From Candidatus Latescibacterota bacterium (GTDB lineage Bacteria > Latescibacterota > UBA2968), in the NCBI GenBank assembly GCA_022824945.1, contig JAJDYX010000001.1:36638-100637 (forward strand): a DNA stretch of 64,000 nucleotides. Reading direction: 5' to 3'. The notes below the pieces were generated by a model that saw only the letters and a program-made list of their open reading frames with translations, was not told the origin of the DNA and ran no database searches. Position numbers and translations under genes: made by a program. Shown here one piece after another: positions 20,876-30,099 of this stretch (positions are counted from its first letter, which is position 1; every line of letters begins with the position of its first letter).

Positions 20876-23800
20876 TCAGTCAATCTGCGCGTTTTCGAGT
20901 ACCACGTCCAAACACAGACTTTGCAATTCTTTAACCAGAACATTAAACGATTCTGGCACACCGGGTTCGGGTGGATTTTCTCCCTTTACAATGGTCTCGT
21001 AAATTTTGGATCTGCCCGCCACATCGTCGGATTTGACAGTGAGCATTTCCTGTAACATGTGTGCAGCACCATAAGCTTCGAGCGCCCAAACTTCCATTTC
21101 CCCAAAGCGCTGTCCGCCAAATTGAGCTTTGCCGCCCAAAGGTTGCTGTGTGACCAGTGAATAGGGTCCAATAGAACGCGCGTGAATCTTATCACTGACC
21201 AGATGCGACAGTTTCAACATATAAATGATGCCGACCATCACTTCTTTATCAAATGGCTCCCCTGTTTGGCCATCGTAAAGGAGCGTTTTTCCGTTTTCTG
21301 GCAAATCTGCTTCTCGCAACATATCCTGGACATCGTCCATGCTCGCGCCATCAAACACAGGGGTCGCAAAGTGGAGGTCCAGTTTGTGAGCTGCCCAACC
21401 CAAATGGGTTTCGAGGATTTGGCCGAGATTCATGCGAGAGGGTACACCGAGCGGATTCAAAACCAGATCGATAGGTGTACCATCGGGCAAATAGGGCATA
21501 TCTTCTTCGGGCACGATAATCGAAATCACCCCTTTATTGCCATGTCGTCCAGCCATTTTATCCCCTACCATCAGCTTTCTTTTTCGGGCGACATATACCT
21601 TGACCAGTTGCACAATACCCGGCGGAAGTTCATCTCCGCGCGCGATTTTTTCAAGCTCTCGGTCGCGTTCTTCTTCTGCCTGCTGCATCAAGTGGTCGGC
21701 CAGTTCAATCAGTCGATCCACCTTTTGGCTTGTCGCTGGACTGTCACACCAATCCCCATCGGGTGTCACTGTGCCCAAATCAAACTTTTCCAGCGATTTC
21801 TCATTCAACACTGTGCCAGCCTTTACAACTACCTTACCATCTTCATCGCGCAGGGTATTGAGTCTGCAGTTTTTGAGAAGAGCTAAAACCTGCTGATCGC
21901 GGCTTTGTTTTAACGACTCAATCTTAGAAGCAATGCGTTTTTGGGCAACTCTGGTCTTTTCTTTATCTTCATTTCGCGTCTTTTCATCGCGCTCTTTACG
22001 AGAAAAAACTTTGCGATCCATGACCACACCATCCATGCCCGGGGGGGCTTTGAGCGATGCATCGCGCACATCGCCGGCCTTTTCGCCAAAAATCGCGCGC
22101 AATAAACGCTCTTCGGGCGACAATTCAGTTTCGCCCTTCGGGGTCACCTTCCCAACGAGAATATCCCCCTGATTGACCTCTGCCCCCACGCGAATGATGC
22201 CGTGCTCATCGAGATTGCGAACAGCCTGTTCACTCACGTTGGGAATTTCACGCGTAATTTCTTCTGTGCCACGTTTGGTATCGCGGACCTGGAGTTCAAA
22301 TTCTTCAATGCTAATTGACGTGAAAATATCCTTTTTAATCAGCCGTTCAGAAACAATAATGGCATCTTCAAAGTTGTACCCATGCCACGACATAAACGCC
22401 ACGAGCACATTGGCACCCAGTGCGAGATCCCCTCTATCTGTGGCACAACCATCGGCCAATAACTGCCCCTTTTCAACTTTATCCCCAACCTGTACGGCCG
22501 GGCGCTGGTTGATACAAAAATCTTGATTGGATCGCTTGAATTTGGTCAGATCGTAAATGTCTTCATCAGATAGCGAAATGGTTTCAATACTGCGGCCTTT
22601 TCTGCGCTTGACGATAATTTTGTTGGCACTGACATACGTCACAACACCGGCGTTTTTCGCAATGATCACAGCTTTTGAATCAACGGCAACTTTGCGCTCG
22701 AGGCCCGTTCCAACACGCGGGGCATCTGTGATTAAGAGAGGCACACCTTGCCGCTGCATATTAGACCCCATCAATGCGCGGTTAGCCTCATCGTGCTCGA
22801 GAAAAGGAATGAGTCCGGCGGCTGCACTCACAAGTTGAAAGGGTGAAACGTCCATATAGTCAATCACTTCGGGATCGACCACGGGAAAATCTCCTCGCCG
22901 CCTCGCCTGCACGACAGTATTTTGAAACTCGCCCTTATCATCAAGAGCCAGATTGGCCTGTGCAATAGTATGGCGATCTTCTTCGTCGGCAGGCAAATAG
23001 GCAATATCCTGCGAAACTGTGCCATTTTTGACCTTCCGATAGGGGGTCTCGAGAAAGCCAAAAGGGTTGACCTTGGCATAAGTTGCCACAGACACAATCA
23101 GACCGATATTTGGGCCTTCAGGCGTTTCGATGGGACAAATGCGACCGTAGTGCGTGTGATGCACATCGCGCACCTCAAACCCCGCCCGATCGCGCGTTAA
23201 TCCCCCAGGTCCTAATGCCGACAAACGACGTTTGTGGGTCAATTCGTCAAGCGGATTGATTTGCTGCAAAAACTGCGACAATTGGCTGCTGCCAAAAAAA
23301 GCCTGAACCACAGTAGATACAGTCCGCGCATTGACCAGATCGTGGGGGGTAAGTTGCTCAGAATCGCGCAAACTCATGCGCTCTCTAATCGTGCGCGCCA
23401 TGCGTGCCAAACCAATACTAAATTGCTTGGAGAGCAGTTCGCCAACAGAGCGCACCCGCCGATTGCCCAAATGATCGATATCATCGGTAAACCCTTCCCC
23501 CATAGCCAGGATGAGTAGATAGCCAATGACGTTAATAAAATCATCAATACACAGCATGGTGAAGTCAAGCGGAATATTATCAACCATATCCAAACGCTGG
23601 TTAATACGATAGCGTCCAACAGTACCCAGATTATAACGCCTGGGACTAAAGAAATGTCGCTCGAGCAATCCGCGCGCAGTTTCAATATTGGGTGGATCGC
23701 CAGGGCGCAGCAAGCTATAAATCCGCGCGAGGGCTTCTTCCTCATTGTCACACGGATCTTTGTCCAGCGTATTGGTAATAATCCCGCCATCATTTTCGGG

Positions 23801-24649
23801 GGCGATATCCATCGCGGTAATTTTGCCGATCTGATTTTCCCGAAGCACTGCGATATGCTCTTCCGTCAACGTGGTATATGCTTCGACAATCACTTCTCCT
23901 GTCTTTTTATTAACCACATCTTCGGTAACAATGCAATCGACGATTTCTTCAGTAACTCCGACTGTGGTATCACCGTGAAAAATGCCCAGAATTTCCTCGG
24001 ACTTGTCAAACCCCAAAGCTCTCAACAAAGTCGTAACCGGCAATTTGCGTTTGCGGTCGATATGAACGTACATAATATCGTTGATATCGAGACTAAATTC
24101 GAGCCAGGCTCCGTTGTCGGGAATGATTCTGGCTGAAAATAAACGCTTGCCGTTAGGATGAATGGAGTCGTCAAAAAATACGCCAGGAGAACGGTGTAAT
24201 TGGCTGACAATCACGCGCTCTGAACCATTGATGACAAATGTACCTTCATCGGTCATCAACGGCAGTTCGCCTAAGAACACCGTCTGCTCGACGATATCTT
24301 TAATGCGAAATTCGCCATTTCCCTGCTTTTCTCGGGAAATCAGACGAAGCGTTGAACGCAGAGGTACGGCATAAGTCGTACCGCGTTCGAGACATTCTTG
24401 TACATCGTATTTGGGAGTTCCAACGGAATAATCTACAAACTCTAAAGAATAGAGATTGTGGGCGTCTGTGATCGGGAAGATACCGTGGAACACCGCCTGT
24501 AGCCCTTGCTTTTCGCGTGCTACAGGCGGTGTATCCTTCTGTAAAAACCAGTCATAAGAATCGAGCTGGATATCCAGCAGATTCGGCATTTCGATTGCAG
24601 ACGTGAGAGTTCCATACGATTTCCGGTCAATAAATCCTCTATCTGCCAA
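20876..24649 (-). CDS. rpoB: RNA polymerase beta subunit
   Basis: Second large subunit of RNA polymerase and target of rifampicin. 1257 residues. TTG start (24649-24647) nine bases after GGAG; beginning [14 protein letters not shown] after the initiator. The rifampicin-binding segment [10 protein letters not shown] starts at 451. It carries Gln462, Ile464 and Asp468 where E. coli has D516, N518 and S522. The switch and active-site motifs ([24 protein letters not shown]) are normal. Confidence 0.98.
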   Translation of the reverse strand: MADRGFIDRKSYGTLTSAIEMPNLLDIQLDSYDWFLQKDTPPVAREKQGLQAVFHGIFPITDAHNLYSLEFVDYSVGTPKYDVQECLERGTTYAVPLRSTLRLISREKQGNGEFRIKDIVEQTVFLGELPLMTDEGTFVINGSERVIVSQLHRSPGVFFDDSIHPNGKRLFSARIIPDNGAWLEFSLDINDIMYVHIDRKRKLPVTTLLRALGFDKSEEILGIFHGDTTVGVTEEIVDCIVTEDVVNKKTGEVIVEAYTTLTEEHIAVLRENQIGKITAMDIAPENDGGIITNTLDKDPCDNEEEALARIYSLLRPGDPPNIETARGLLERHFFSPRRYNLGTVGRYRINQRLDMVDNIPLDFTMLCIDDFINVIGYLLILAMGEGFTDDIDHLGNRRVRSVGELLSKQFSIGLARMARTIRERMSLRDSEQLTPHDLVNARTVSTVVQAFFGSSQLSQFLQQINPLDELTHKRRLSALGPGGLTRDRAGFEVRDVHHTHYGRICPIETPEGPNIGLIVSVATYAKVNPFGFLETPYRKVKNGTVSQDIAYLPADEEDRHTIAQANLALDDKGEFQNTVVQARRRGDFPVVDPEVIDYMDVSPFQLVSAAAGLIPFLEHDEANRALMGSNMQRQGVPLLITDAPRVGTGLERKVAVDSKAVIIAKNAGVVTYVSANKIIVKRRKGRSIETISLSDEDIYDLTKFKRSNQDFCINQRPAVQVGDKVEKGQLLADGCATDRGDLALGANVLVAFMSWHGYNFEDAIIVSERLIKKDIFTSISIEEFELQVRDTKRGTEEITREIPNVSEQAVRNLDEHGIIRVGAEVNQGDILVGKVTPKGETELSPEERLLRAIFGEKAGDVRDASLKAPPGMDGVVMDRKVFSRKERDEKTRNEDKEKTRVAQKRIASKIESLKQSRDQQVLALLKNCRLNTLRDEDGKVVVKAGTVLNEKSLEKFDLGTVTPDGDWCDSPATSQKVDRLIELADHLMQQAEEERDRELEKIARGDELPPGIVQLVKVYVARKRKLMVGDKMAGRHGNKGVISIIVPEEDMPYLPDGTPIDLVLNPLGVPSRMNLGQILETHLGWAAHKLDLHFATPVFDGASMDDVQDMLREADLPENGKTLLYDGQTGEPFDKEVMVGIIYMLKLSHLVSDKIHARSIGPYSLVTQQPLGGKAQFGGQRFGEMEVWALEAYGAAHMLQEMLTVKSDDVAGRSKIYETIVKGENPPEPGVPESFNVLVKELQSLCLDVVLENAQID

Positions 24650-24725
24650 GGGCTCACGCTCCTGTGCTGGAAGGCTAACAACGGTCAGTTACGGATTTGT
24701 ATTGCTGCACAAATTTACGACAATC

Positions 24726-25100
24726 CTACTTGAGTTCCACCACCGCACCGGCTTCTTCCAGTTCTGCCTTGATCTGTTCGGCTTCTTCTTTTTCTACGCC
24801 TTCTCTGACGGCATTGGGGGCCCCATCAACCAGAGCTTTGGCTTCTTTAAGACCCAACGAGGTAATGCTGCGAACAACCTTGATCACCTGGATTTTTTTA
24901 TCTCCAGGAGACGACAAAACCACATCAAATTCTGTCTGCTCTTCAACAGCGGGAGCAGCATCACCGCCACCGCCGCCGGGTGCTGCAACAACAGCTGCCT
25001 GTGCAGTCACACCAAACTTTTCCTCAAGTGCTTTGACCAATTCGGCCAACTCGAGCACTGAGAGTTTTTCAATTTCGCTAATAATGGATTCAACAGCCAT
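24726..25100 (-). CDS. rplL: 50S ribosomal protein L7/L12
   Basis: Stalk protein that recruits translational GTPases. 124 residues from the ATG at 25100, seven bases after GGAGG: an N-terminal dimerisation helix region, a Gly/Ala hinge ([11 protein letters not shown], about 42-52) and the globular domain with [20 protein letters not shown]. The 76 bases to rpoB contain a small ATTTGT/ACAAAT hairpin but no clear terminator. Confidence 0.97.
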   Translation of the reverse strand: MAVESIISEIEKLSVLELAELVKALEEKFGVTAQAAVVAAPGGGGGDAAPAVEEQTEFDVVLSSPGDKKIQVIKVVRSITSLGLKEAKALVDGAPNAVREGVEKEEAEQIKAELEEAGAVVELK

Positions 25101-25145
25101 AAACATGCCTCCGTCCAACAATGAATTGGGTGTGTGATAAGCGGT

Positions 25146-25679
25146 CTATTCGCCGCTTTCTTCCTTTTTTTTCTCAGCAACAGCATGAAGTGTACCAACG
25201 AGTTTTTGCAAAATGCCATTCAGCGTAAAGGCGAGGCCACTTATCGGACTTTGCATTGCAGAGACCATCTGGCCCAGCAGAACATCGCGCGAAGGTATTT
25301 GGGCCAGCCTCTCTATCTGGTCTGCGACAAATATCTCGCCATCGATATACCCGGCTTTAATCGCGGGCTTGCCATCGGTTTCTTCAGCAAATTTGGTTAG
25401 CACGCGGGCCGGTGCTATGGGGTCTTCATCGGCGCAAACAAGCCCCGTGGGACCGAGGAATACATCGTCGAGCCCTTCGACTCCGGCTTGTTTAATCGCC
25501 AATTTAGCCAACCGATTTTTTATTACGCGGTAAGAAACCGATTCTTCGCGGAGTTGCTTCCGCAACAGGGTAAATGAAGGAACGTCTAACCCCGTAAAAT
25601 CAGTTAGATACAACCCTTTGGCCCGTTTTAAGATATCCGTCAATTCTGCGACAGTAGCCTCTTTTTGAGCAGTTGGCAT
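25146..25679 (-). CDS. rplJ: 50S ribosomal protein L10
   Basis: Base of the L7/L12 stalk. 177 residues from the ATG at 25679 ([17 protein letters not shown]), preceded by AAGGAAGG; the first seven open codons upstream contain the ribosome site. Contains the signature [18 protein letters not shown] and a C-terminal helix for L12 dimers. Only 17 bases separate it from rplA, so there is no long L10-binding leader of the E. coli kind. Confidence 0.97.
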   Translation of the reverse strand: MPTAQKEATVAELTDILKRAKGLYLTDFTGLDVPSFTLLRKQLREESVSYRVIKNRLAKLAIKQAGVEGLDDVFLGPTGLVCADEDPIAPARVLTKFAEETDGKPAIKAGYIDGEIFVADQIERLAQIPSRDVLLGQMVSAMQSPISGLAFTLNGILQKLVGTLHAVAEKKKEESGE

Positions 25680-25696
25680 TTCTGTACCTTCCTTAA

Positions 25697-26398
25697 TCAA
25701 TTGGCCGCCAGCGCCGTGCGGTCCAGGCGAATGCCCGGTCCCATTGTAGTAGATAATGTGACCGAGCGCATGTATTGCCCTTTTGTAGCAGCTGGACGCG
25801 CTCTAATAATTGCATCGATCAATACCTGGGCATTCTCCCGAAGGCGCTGTGCATCAAAAGACGCTTTGCCCACAGGCGTATGTACATTGGCCGTTCTATC
25901 GACTCGATACTCTACGCGCCCCGCTTTGGCTTCCTGCACTGCACGCGCCGCATCGGGCGTTACTGTGCCACTCTTGGGATTGGGCATCAGACCTCGAGGT
26001 CCAAGAATGCGTCCCAATCGTCCGACCTGTCCCATCATGTCGGGCGTGGCAATAGCCACATCGAAATCTGTCCAGCCACCATTGATCTTTTCCACTAGGT
26101 CTTCGGCTCCTACAAAATCTGCACCCGCCGATTCTGCAGCAGTAGCAGGCTCGCCTTTGGCAAAAACTGCAACGCGTACGGATTTGCCCAGCCCGTGTGG
26201 CAAGACGACTGTGCCGCGCACGAGTTGATCGGCTTGCCGCGGATCAATGCCCAGCCGAAACGAAATCTCAACCGTTTCGTCAAATTTCCGAGTAGGCATT
26301 TTTTTTAAAATGTCAACGGCTTCTGCCAGATCGTAATGCGTTTGGCGGTCAAAAAGCGCGGCCGCTTGTTTATAGCGTTTGGATTGCCCTCGTGCCAT
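25697..26398 (-). CDS. rplA: 50S ribosomal protein L1
   Basis: Mobile L1 stalk protein that helps release E-site tRNA; regulator of rplKA in E. coli. 233 residues with [20 protein letters not shown] at about 35-54 and the signature [19 protein letters not shown] near 130-148. Located 12 bases after rplK. Confidence 0.98.
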   Translation of the reverse strand: MARGQSKRYKQAAALFDRQTHYDLAEAVDILKKMPTRKFDETVEISFRLGIDPRQADQLVRGTVVLPHGLGKSVRVAVFAKGEPATAAESAGADFVGAEDLVEKINGGWTDFDVAIATPDMMGQVGRLGRILGPRGLMPNPKSGTVTPDAARAVQEAKAGRVEYRVDRTANVHTPVGKASFDAQRLRENAQVLIDAIIRARPAATKGQYMRSVTLSTTMGPGIRLDRTALAAN

Positions 26399-26410
26399 AC
26401 ATACCTCCGA

Positions 26411-26836
26411 TCAATTGTTGACGGTCAGGCCCATACTGCGAGCCGTTCCTGCAATCATGCGCTTGGCAGCCTCGACGCTGGCCGCGTTGAGGTCTTGAAC
26501 TTTCATTTCTGCAATTTCCTGGAGTTGGGCATCGGTCACGGACCCCACTTTGTCCCGGTTGGATTCCGACGACCCTTTGGCAATCCCCGCGGCCCTCTTG
26601 AGCAACACAGATGCAGGCGGACTCTTCAACTCAAAAGTAAAGCTCCTATCTGCATAAACCGTGATAATCGCGGGAATGATCAAACCCTGTTTGTCCTGAG
26701 TTTGTGCATTAAAAGCTTTGCAAAACTCCATGATATTGACGCCGTGCTGTCCCAAAGCTGGACCAACTGGTGGTGTGGGGGTCGCCTGCCCAGCGGGAAT
26801 TTGCAACTTGATTGTTGTGAGAATTTTTCTCGCCAT
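26411..26836 (-). CDS. rplK: 50S ribosomal protein L11
   Basis: GTPase-associated-centre protein, target of thiostrepton and trigger for RelA. 141 residues: N-terminal domain with [21 protein letters not shown]-terminal RNA-binding domain, closing [17 protein letters not shown]. Located 12 bases after nusG. Confidence 0.98.
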   Translation of the reverse strand: MARKILTTIKLQIPAGQATPTPPVGPALGQHGVNIMEFCKAFNAQTQDKQGLIIPAIITVYADRSFTFELKSPPASVLLKRAAGIAKGSSESNRDKVGSVTDAQLQEIAEMKVQDLNAASVEAAKRMIAGTARSMGLTVNN

Positions 26837-26848
26837 TGGTGCCTCTCA

Positions 26849-27385
26849 TTATCGCGATTCGATAGCTTCTTCAACCTGCAAAACATCTAATTCCACAGGT
26901 GTATTTCGTCCAAAGATACTAACCATTACTTTGATCTTGCTCTTTTCTGGATTGATGTCGTCAACCAGGCCAATAAAATCGCTGAAAGGCCCATCTATCA
27001 CCTTGACGCGGTCGCCTACTTGATATGGAACATCAGAGGTTTCCTCGACCGGACGACGCTCAATTTGCCCCAAAATGCGGTTCACCTCTTCTTCGCGCAA
27101 AGGTTGTGGTCTTCTGCCTGGGCCAACAAAGCTCGTCACACCCGGCACACTGGTGACAAAATAGAGGGACTCTTTGTCCATATCCAGTTCAACCAAAAGG
27201 TAACTGGGTAAAAACTTCTTAAGAGAGGTCGTTTTCCGTCCATCCTTCATTTCGACTACTTCCTCAGTTGGCACGATCACCCGGCCAATTTTGTCGCCAA
27301 CATCGATGTTTTCTTTGGCGGCCTCAATATAGCTCTTGACCTTATTCTCGTGCCCAGAATAGGTGTGGACAACGTACCATTTCAT
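26849..27385 (-). CDS. nusG: Transcription elongation/antitermination factor NusG
   Basis: Couples transcription to translation through S10 and stimulates Rho or antitermination. 178 residues: NGN domain (MKWYVVHTYSGHENKVKSYI at the start, FLPSYLLVELDM in the middle) and a C-terminal KOW domain (YQVGDRVKVIDGPFSDFIG). Next to secE, the usual pairing. Confidence 0.98.
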   Translation of the reverse strand: MKWYVVHTYSGHENKVKSYIEAAKENIDVGDKIGRVIVPTEEVVEMKDGRKTTSLKKFLPSYLLVELDMDKESLYFVTSVPGVTSFVGPGRRPQPLREEEVNRILGQIERRPVEETSDVPYQVGDRVKVIDGPFSDFIGLVDDINPEKSKIKVMVSIFGRNTPVELDVLQVEEAIESR

Positions 27386-27415
27386 CGGTCGAAGACTCCC
27401 TGATAAAAAATCCCG

Positions 27416-27601
27416 TTAAATCAGGATAAACTCCATAATACTCGCCAAAAAAGTATCTACAATATAAATGAATCCGGCCAGTGCAAGTGACAATATGAGT
27501 ACAATTGTAGTCGATGACTTGAGTTCGTCACGAGTAGGCCAGGTGACCTTTCCCATTTCAACGCGCACTTCGCCGATAAATTGACTGATTTTACCAAACA
27601 T
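27416..27601 (-). CDS. secE: Preprotein translocase subunit SecE
   Basis: Short single-membrane-span form of the SecE clamp of the SecYEG translocon. 61 residues from the ATG at 27601: MFGKISQFIGEVRVEMGKVT, then WPTRDEL, the conserved amphipathic segment, and one hydrophobic span (IVLILSLALAGFIYIVDTF). No Shine-Dalgarno sequence is visible: the 15 bases between the encoded CCA of tRNA-Trp and the ATG are only A/T. Confidence 0.95.
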   Translation of the reverse strand: MFGKISQFIGEVRVEMGKVTWPTRDELKSSTTIVLILSLALAGFIYIVDTFLASIMEFILI

Positions 27602-27616
27602 AATAAAATAAAAAAA

Positions 27617-27692
27617 TGGCAGGCCAGGCAGGACTTGAACCCGCAACCGTCGGTTTTGGAGACCGATGCTCTACCAGTTGAGCTACTGACCT
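27617..27692 (-). tRNA. tRNA-Trp (anticodon CCA)
   Basis: A complete cloverleaf of 76 bases including an encoded 3' CCA. Acceptor strands AGGTCAG and CTGGCCT pair over seven positions (one G-U). The anticodon stem-loop is CGGT-loop CTCCAAA-ACCG, giving CCA for tryptophan; the T-arm GCGGGTTCAAGTCCTGC is canonical. Last tRNA of the cluster, directly before secE. Confidence 0.97.
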
Positions 27693-27704
27693 ACCCAAAA
27701 ACAA

Positions 27705-27780
<76 letters not shown>

Positions 27781-27805
27781 GTTGGGAAATCCCCACTTGA
27801 GGTTC

Positions 27806-27882
27806 TGGAGCGGGAAACGGGACTCGAACCCGCGACCCTCAGCTTGGAAGGCTGACGCTCTGGCCAACTGAGCTATTCCCGC
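27806..27882 (-). tRNA. tRNA-Gly (anticodon TCC)
   Basis: 77 bases with encoded CCA. Acceptor GCGGGAA pairs with TTCCCGC; anticodon stem TCAGC/GCTGA encloses CTTCCAA, anticodon TCC for glycine. T-arm GCGGGTTCGAGTCCCGT is canonical. First tRNA of a promoter-proximal Gly-Thr-Trp group feeding into secE-nusG. Confidence 0.97.
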
Positions 27883-27894
27883 CCGGCTATGTAT

Positions 27895-27921
27895 AAAAAA
27901 CAACCCTTTTCTACAAAAGGG
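27895..27921 (-). terminator. Small hairpin with U-tract ahead of tRNA-Gly (possible attenuator)
   Basis: On the minus strand CCCTTTT, a four-base loop, then AAAAGGG (27921-27904) is followed by TTGTTTTTT. It has the form of a weak intrinsic terminator but lies between the promoter at 27958-27986 and tRNA-Gly, so it could attenuate entry into the tRNA-secE-nusG operon, terminate readthrough from tRNA-Tyr, or merely serve as a 5' processing site. Confidence 0.45.
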
Positions 27922-27957
27922 ATCGGTATTGCCAAAAAAAATTTTCCGAGAATTGAC

Positions 27958-27986
27958 AAGATATGAAAAAGGGAGTCTCAGGTCAA
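27958..27986 (-). promoter_or_regulatory. Sigma-70-type promoter upstream of tRNA-Gly-Thr-Trp-secE
   Basis: On the minus strand TTGACC (27986-27981) and TATCTT (27963-27958) are spaced by 17 bases; the predicted start is about 70 bases before tRNA-Gly. A GAATT-N6-AATTC inverted repeat lies just upstream of the -35 box. Confidence 0.75.
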
Positions 27987-28101
27987 GGAGAATTTTGTAT
28001 AATTCAAACCTGTGATAGATTTAAAAAATGGGAAATCGGTGTTTTGTAATGCGGGTCTAACTTGCCCGCTGTGTCTTGGGGGAGGAAACTGTTGGAATTT
28101 T

Positions 28102-28187
28102 TGGTGGGGGGTGGCGGATTCGAACCACCGAAGGCATAAGCCAGCAGATTTACAGTCTGCCCCAGTTGGCCGCTTTGGTAACCCCCC
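28102..28187 (-). tRNA. tRNA-Tyr (anticodon GTA)
   Basis: 86 bases with a long variable arm as expected for tyrosine tRNA, encoded CCA and discriminator A. Acceptor GGGGGGT pairs with ACCCCCC; anticodon stem GCAGA/TCTGC encloses CTGTAAA, anticodon GTA. It is separated from tRNA-Gly by about 220 bases holding a second promoter. Confidence 0.97.
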
Positions 28188-28205
28188 AAATTGTACAGGC
28201 TTTAA

Positions 28206-28234
28206 AAAATACCAGAAGATATTTCGATAGTCAA
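28206..28234 (-). promoter_or_regulatory. Sigma-70-type promoter of tRNA-Tyr
   Basis: On the minus strand TTGACT (28234-28229) and TATTTT (28211-28206) are spaced by 17 bases, with a predicted start close to 28200, about 12 bases before the mature tRNA. Confidence 0.75.
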
Positions 28235-28263
28235 GACCAAAATCGCTCAACGCCAATTGCAGA

Positions 28264-28292
28264 TTGACAAATCTGCCTACCTTTGCTATTTT
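28264..28292 (+). promoter_or_regulatory. Sigma-70-type promoter of the sugar isomerase-like gene
   Basis: TTGACA (28264-28269), 17 bases, TATTTT (28287-28292), followed by a roughly 55-base leader to the ATG at 28354. It diverges from the tRNA-Tyr promoter 30 bases away. Confidence 0.75.
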
Positions 28293-28353
28293 CCGAGTTC
28301 AATTTTCCGCAGTTAATTTTCTCTTGTCCGATGCCTGTTGTGAAAGGAGCAAA

Positions 28354-29268
28354 ATGACCGACCCCATTCAAAATTATGCGCGTATTGGTATTGTTCACTT
28401 TATGGCCTATAAAGCCTGCATTGGCGGCGAAGGCCCCATTTTGGAAACCCTGGAAAAAATCGCCTTTGATCCCTATTTCCAGGTCGTTGAAGTCACCCAC
28501 ATGAAAGACCCACAGGTGCGAGCACAAGCACGCGACTTGCTCAGTGCTGCCCACATGGATGTGGCTTTTGGCGCACAACCCATTCTACTGGGCAACCAGC
28601 TCAATATCAATGCCCCCGATGTCGCCCACCGTCAAAGTGCTGTTGACGCTGTCAAAGCGGGAATTGACCAGGCCGAAGAACTCGGTGCTCCAGGCTGTGC
28701 CCTGCTTTCAGGCGCAGACCCGGGACCCGAAGCCCGCGAAGAAGGTCTCGACCTGCTGGTAGATTCACTGAGCCAGCTCTGCGAGTATGCCGGCGAAAAG
28801 AATATGGATATTGTACTTGAAACCTTTGACCGCGTACCGTATGGCAAAAATTGTATTGTGGGACCTAACGCCCTCGCCGTTGAAGTCTCAAACCGCCTCA
28901 GACGTCAGTATCCCCACTTTGGCCTGATGCTCGATTTGAGCCATTTCCCTCTTCAGGGTGAAAGCACGGCTTACGCCATCAACATTGCCCGGGATCACAT
29001 CGTCCACATGCACGTCGGCAATTGCGTAATGTCCAACCCCAATCACCCGGCCTATGGCGATAACCACCCTCGCTTTGGCTGCGAAGATGGCGAAAACGAC
29101 GTACCGGAAGTAGTGGAATTTCTCCGCGAACTACTCAACATCGGTTATCTCGATCCCGATAAGCGTCCCATATTGAGCTTTGAAGTCTCTCCGATGGAAG
29201 GAGAATCCTCAGAAATAATTATTGCCAATGCCAAGCGCGTACTCGACGAGGCCTGGGCGCAAGTCTAA
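28354..29268 (+). CDS. Sugar phosphate isomerase/epimerase family protein (xylose isomerase-like TIM barrel)
   Basis: 304-residue soluble protein of the AP-endonuclease-2/xylose-isomerase-like TIM-barrel superfamily, which covers hydroxypyruvate isomerases, inosose dehydratases and ketose epimerases. Likely metal ligands: E156 (VLETFD), D194 (LMLDLSHF), H220 (HIVHMHVGN) and E277 (LSFEVSP). The ATG at 28354 has AAAGGAG upstream; the longer open frame starts inside the promoter. It stands alone between its promoter and a terminator. The substrate cannot be told from sequence; carbohydrate isomerisation or epimerisation is inferred from the fold. Confidence 0.8.
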   Translation: MTDPIQNYARIGIVHFMAYKACIGGEGPILETLEKIAFDPYFQVVEVTHMKDPQVRAQARDLLSAAHMDVAFGAQPILLGNQLNINAPDVAHRQSAVDAVKAGIDQAEELGAPGCALLSGADPGPEAREEGLDLLVDSLSQLCEYAGEKNMDIVLETFDRVPYGKNCIVGPNALAVEVSNRLRRQYPHFGLMLDLSHFPLQGESTAYAINIARDHIVHMHVGNCVMSNPNHPAYGDNHPRFGCEDGENDVPEVVEFLRELLNIGYLDPDKRPILSFEVSPMEGESSEIIIANAKRVLDEAWAQV

Positions 29269-29283
29269 ACGCGCACTCAAACT

Positions 29284-29325
29284 AAAAAAGCCGGGCTTTC
29301 CCAAAAGAGGAGGTCCGGCTTTTTT
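29284..29325. terminator. Bidirectional intrinsic terminator
   Basis: AAAAAAGCCGG and CCGGCTTTTTT form a perfect inverted repeat around a 20-base loop. It lies between two convergent genes and has a U-tract on either strand, so it can end both the isomerase-like transcript and the minus-strand metB/DUF4013 transcript. Confidence 0.85.
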
Positions 29326-29339
29326 AGATCGCGATATAC

Positions 29340-30086
29340 TCAATTCCAATATTCACTTTGTGCAGGAGGTCCAGACTTTAGTGCCCTGTAAATCAACAGG
29401 CCCAAAACCCGCGTAAAAACCACCAATAAAAAAAAATTAAACATCGAAGCCAGCACCACTCCCACCAGGGACAACTGTTCCAATATCAAACTGCCGAGCA
29501 GAGATATCCCAAACAGACCAAAACACGCTTGAATATAGTCGAATCGAACAATCTGGCGCAAATCCCGCCAAACAGGCCCCGGCTCAAATACCATCCACAC
29601 ACGCCCCTTGGCGGCATATCGCGTAAATACAATGGGAAAAAAACCGTAAAAAAAGATGACCATAAGTATAAACAACAGCAACAGAGGCCCGGCTCCTTCT
29701 GCAGAACTCGGTATCAAACCCAATACTAAAACCAACATAATAAAAACCGCAAATCCAATGACGCTATATCCCAGGACAATGAGAAACAACCAGAAGCCCG
29801 CTACCCCGTAAGCCCACCAATTGCTCCACGAAGGCAAATTCAGTGATTCAGTACCGTTGAGGGCATCGACAAAAATCCGGTATAAGTAACCCCAGGTAAT
29901 GAACAAAAGTCCAAAGGTTACAATCAACAACACGCCCCCCATCCAGAGCCTTATTTGCCCGGTGAGAACCAGCAGCACCACCAGCGCAAGCAGCAAATTT
30001 AATGCGCCGCCTGGAATAATTTTTTGCCACCAGCGCGGCGTATTAAACAGGGAGCGAAGCGTATTAAACAAAATAATGCCAAACAT
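29340..30086 (-). CDS. DUF4013-like integral membrane protein
   Basis: 248 residues with about six hydrophobic segments. The arrangement of an N-terminal amphipathic stretch with IIPGGALNLLLALVVLL, a GYLYRIFVDALNG segment, then SLNLPSWSNWWAYG before further spans resembles the DUF4013 family, membrane proteins of unknown function. The ATG at 30086 lies 14 bases after the metB-like stop; the frame remains open further upstream inside that gene but without sense. Probably co-transcribed with metB, though no functional link is evident. Confidence 0.65.
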   Translation of the reverse strand: MFGIILFNTLRSLFNTPRWWQKIIPGGALNLLLALVVLLVLTGQIRLWMGGVLLIVTFGLLFITWGYLYRIFVDALNGTESLNLPSWSNWWAYGVAGFWLFLIVLGYSVIGFAVFIMLVLVLGLIPSSAEGAGPLLLLFILMVIFFYGFFPIVFTRYAAKGRVWMVFEPGPVWRDLRQIVRFDYIQACFGLFGISLLGSLILEQLSLVGVVLASMFNFFLLVVFTRVLGLLIYRALKSGPPAQSEYWN

Positions 30087-30099
30087 AGCTTTCCACTTA

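Noticed and set aside
23374..23793. Additional open frames antisense to or out of frame with rpoB, rpoC and rpsG
   Set aside because: All lie within highly conserved genes and have no start signals or family features of their own.
29269..29339. A small RNA gene in the gap after the isomerase-like gene
   Set aside because: The structure is fully explained by a bidirectional terminator and no separate promoter is visible.
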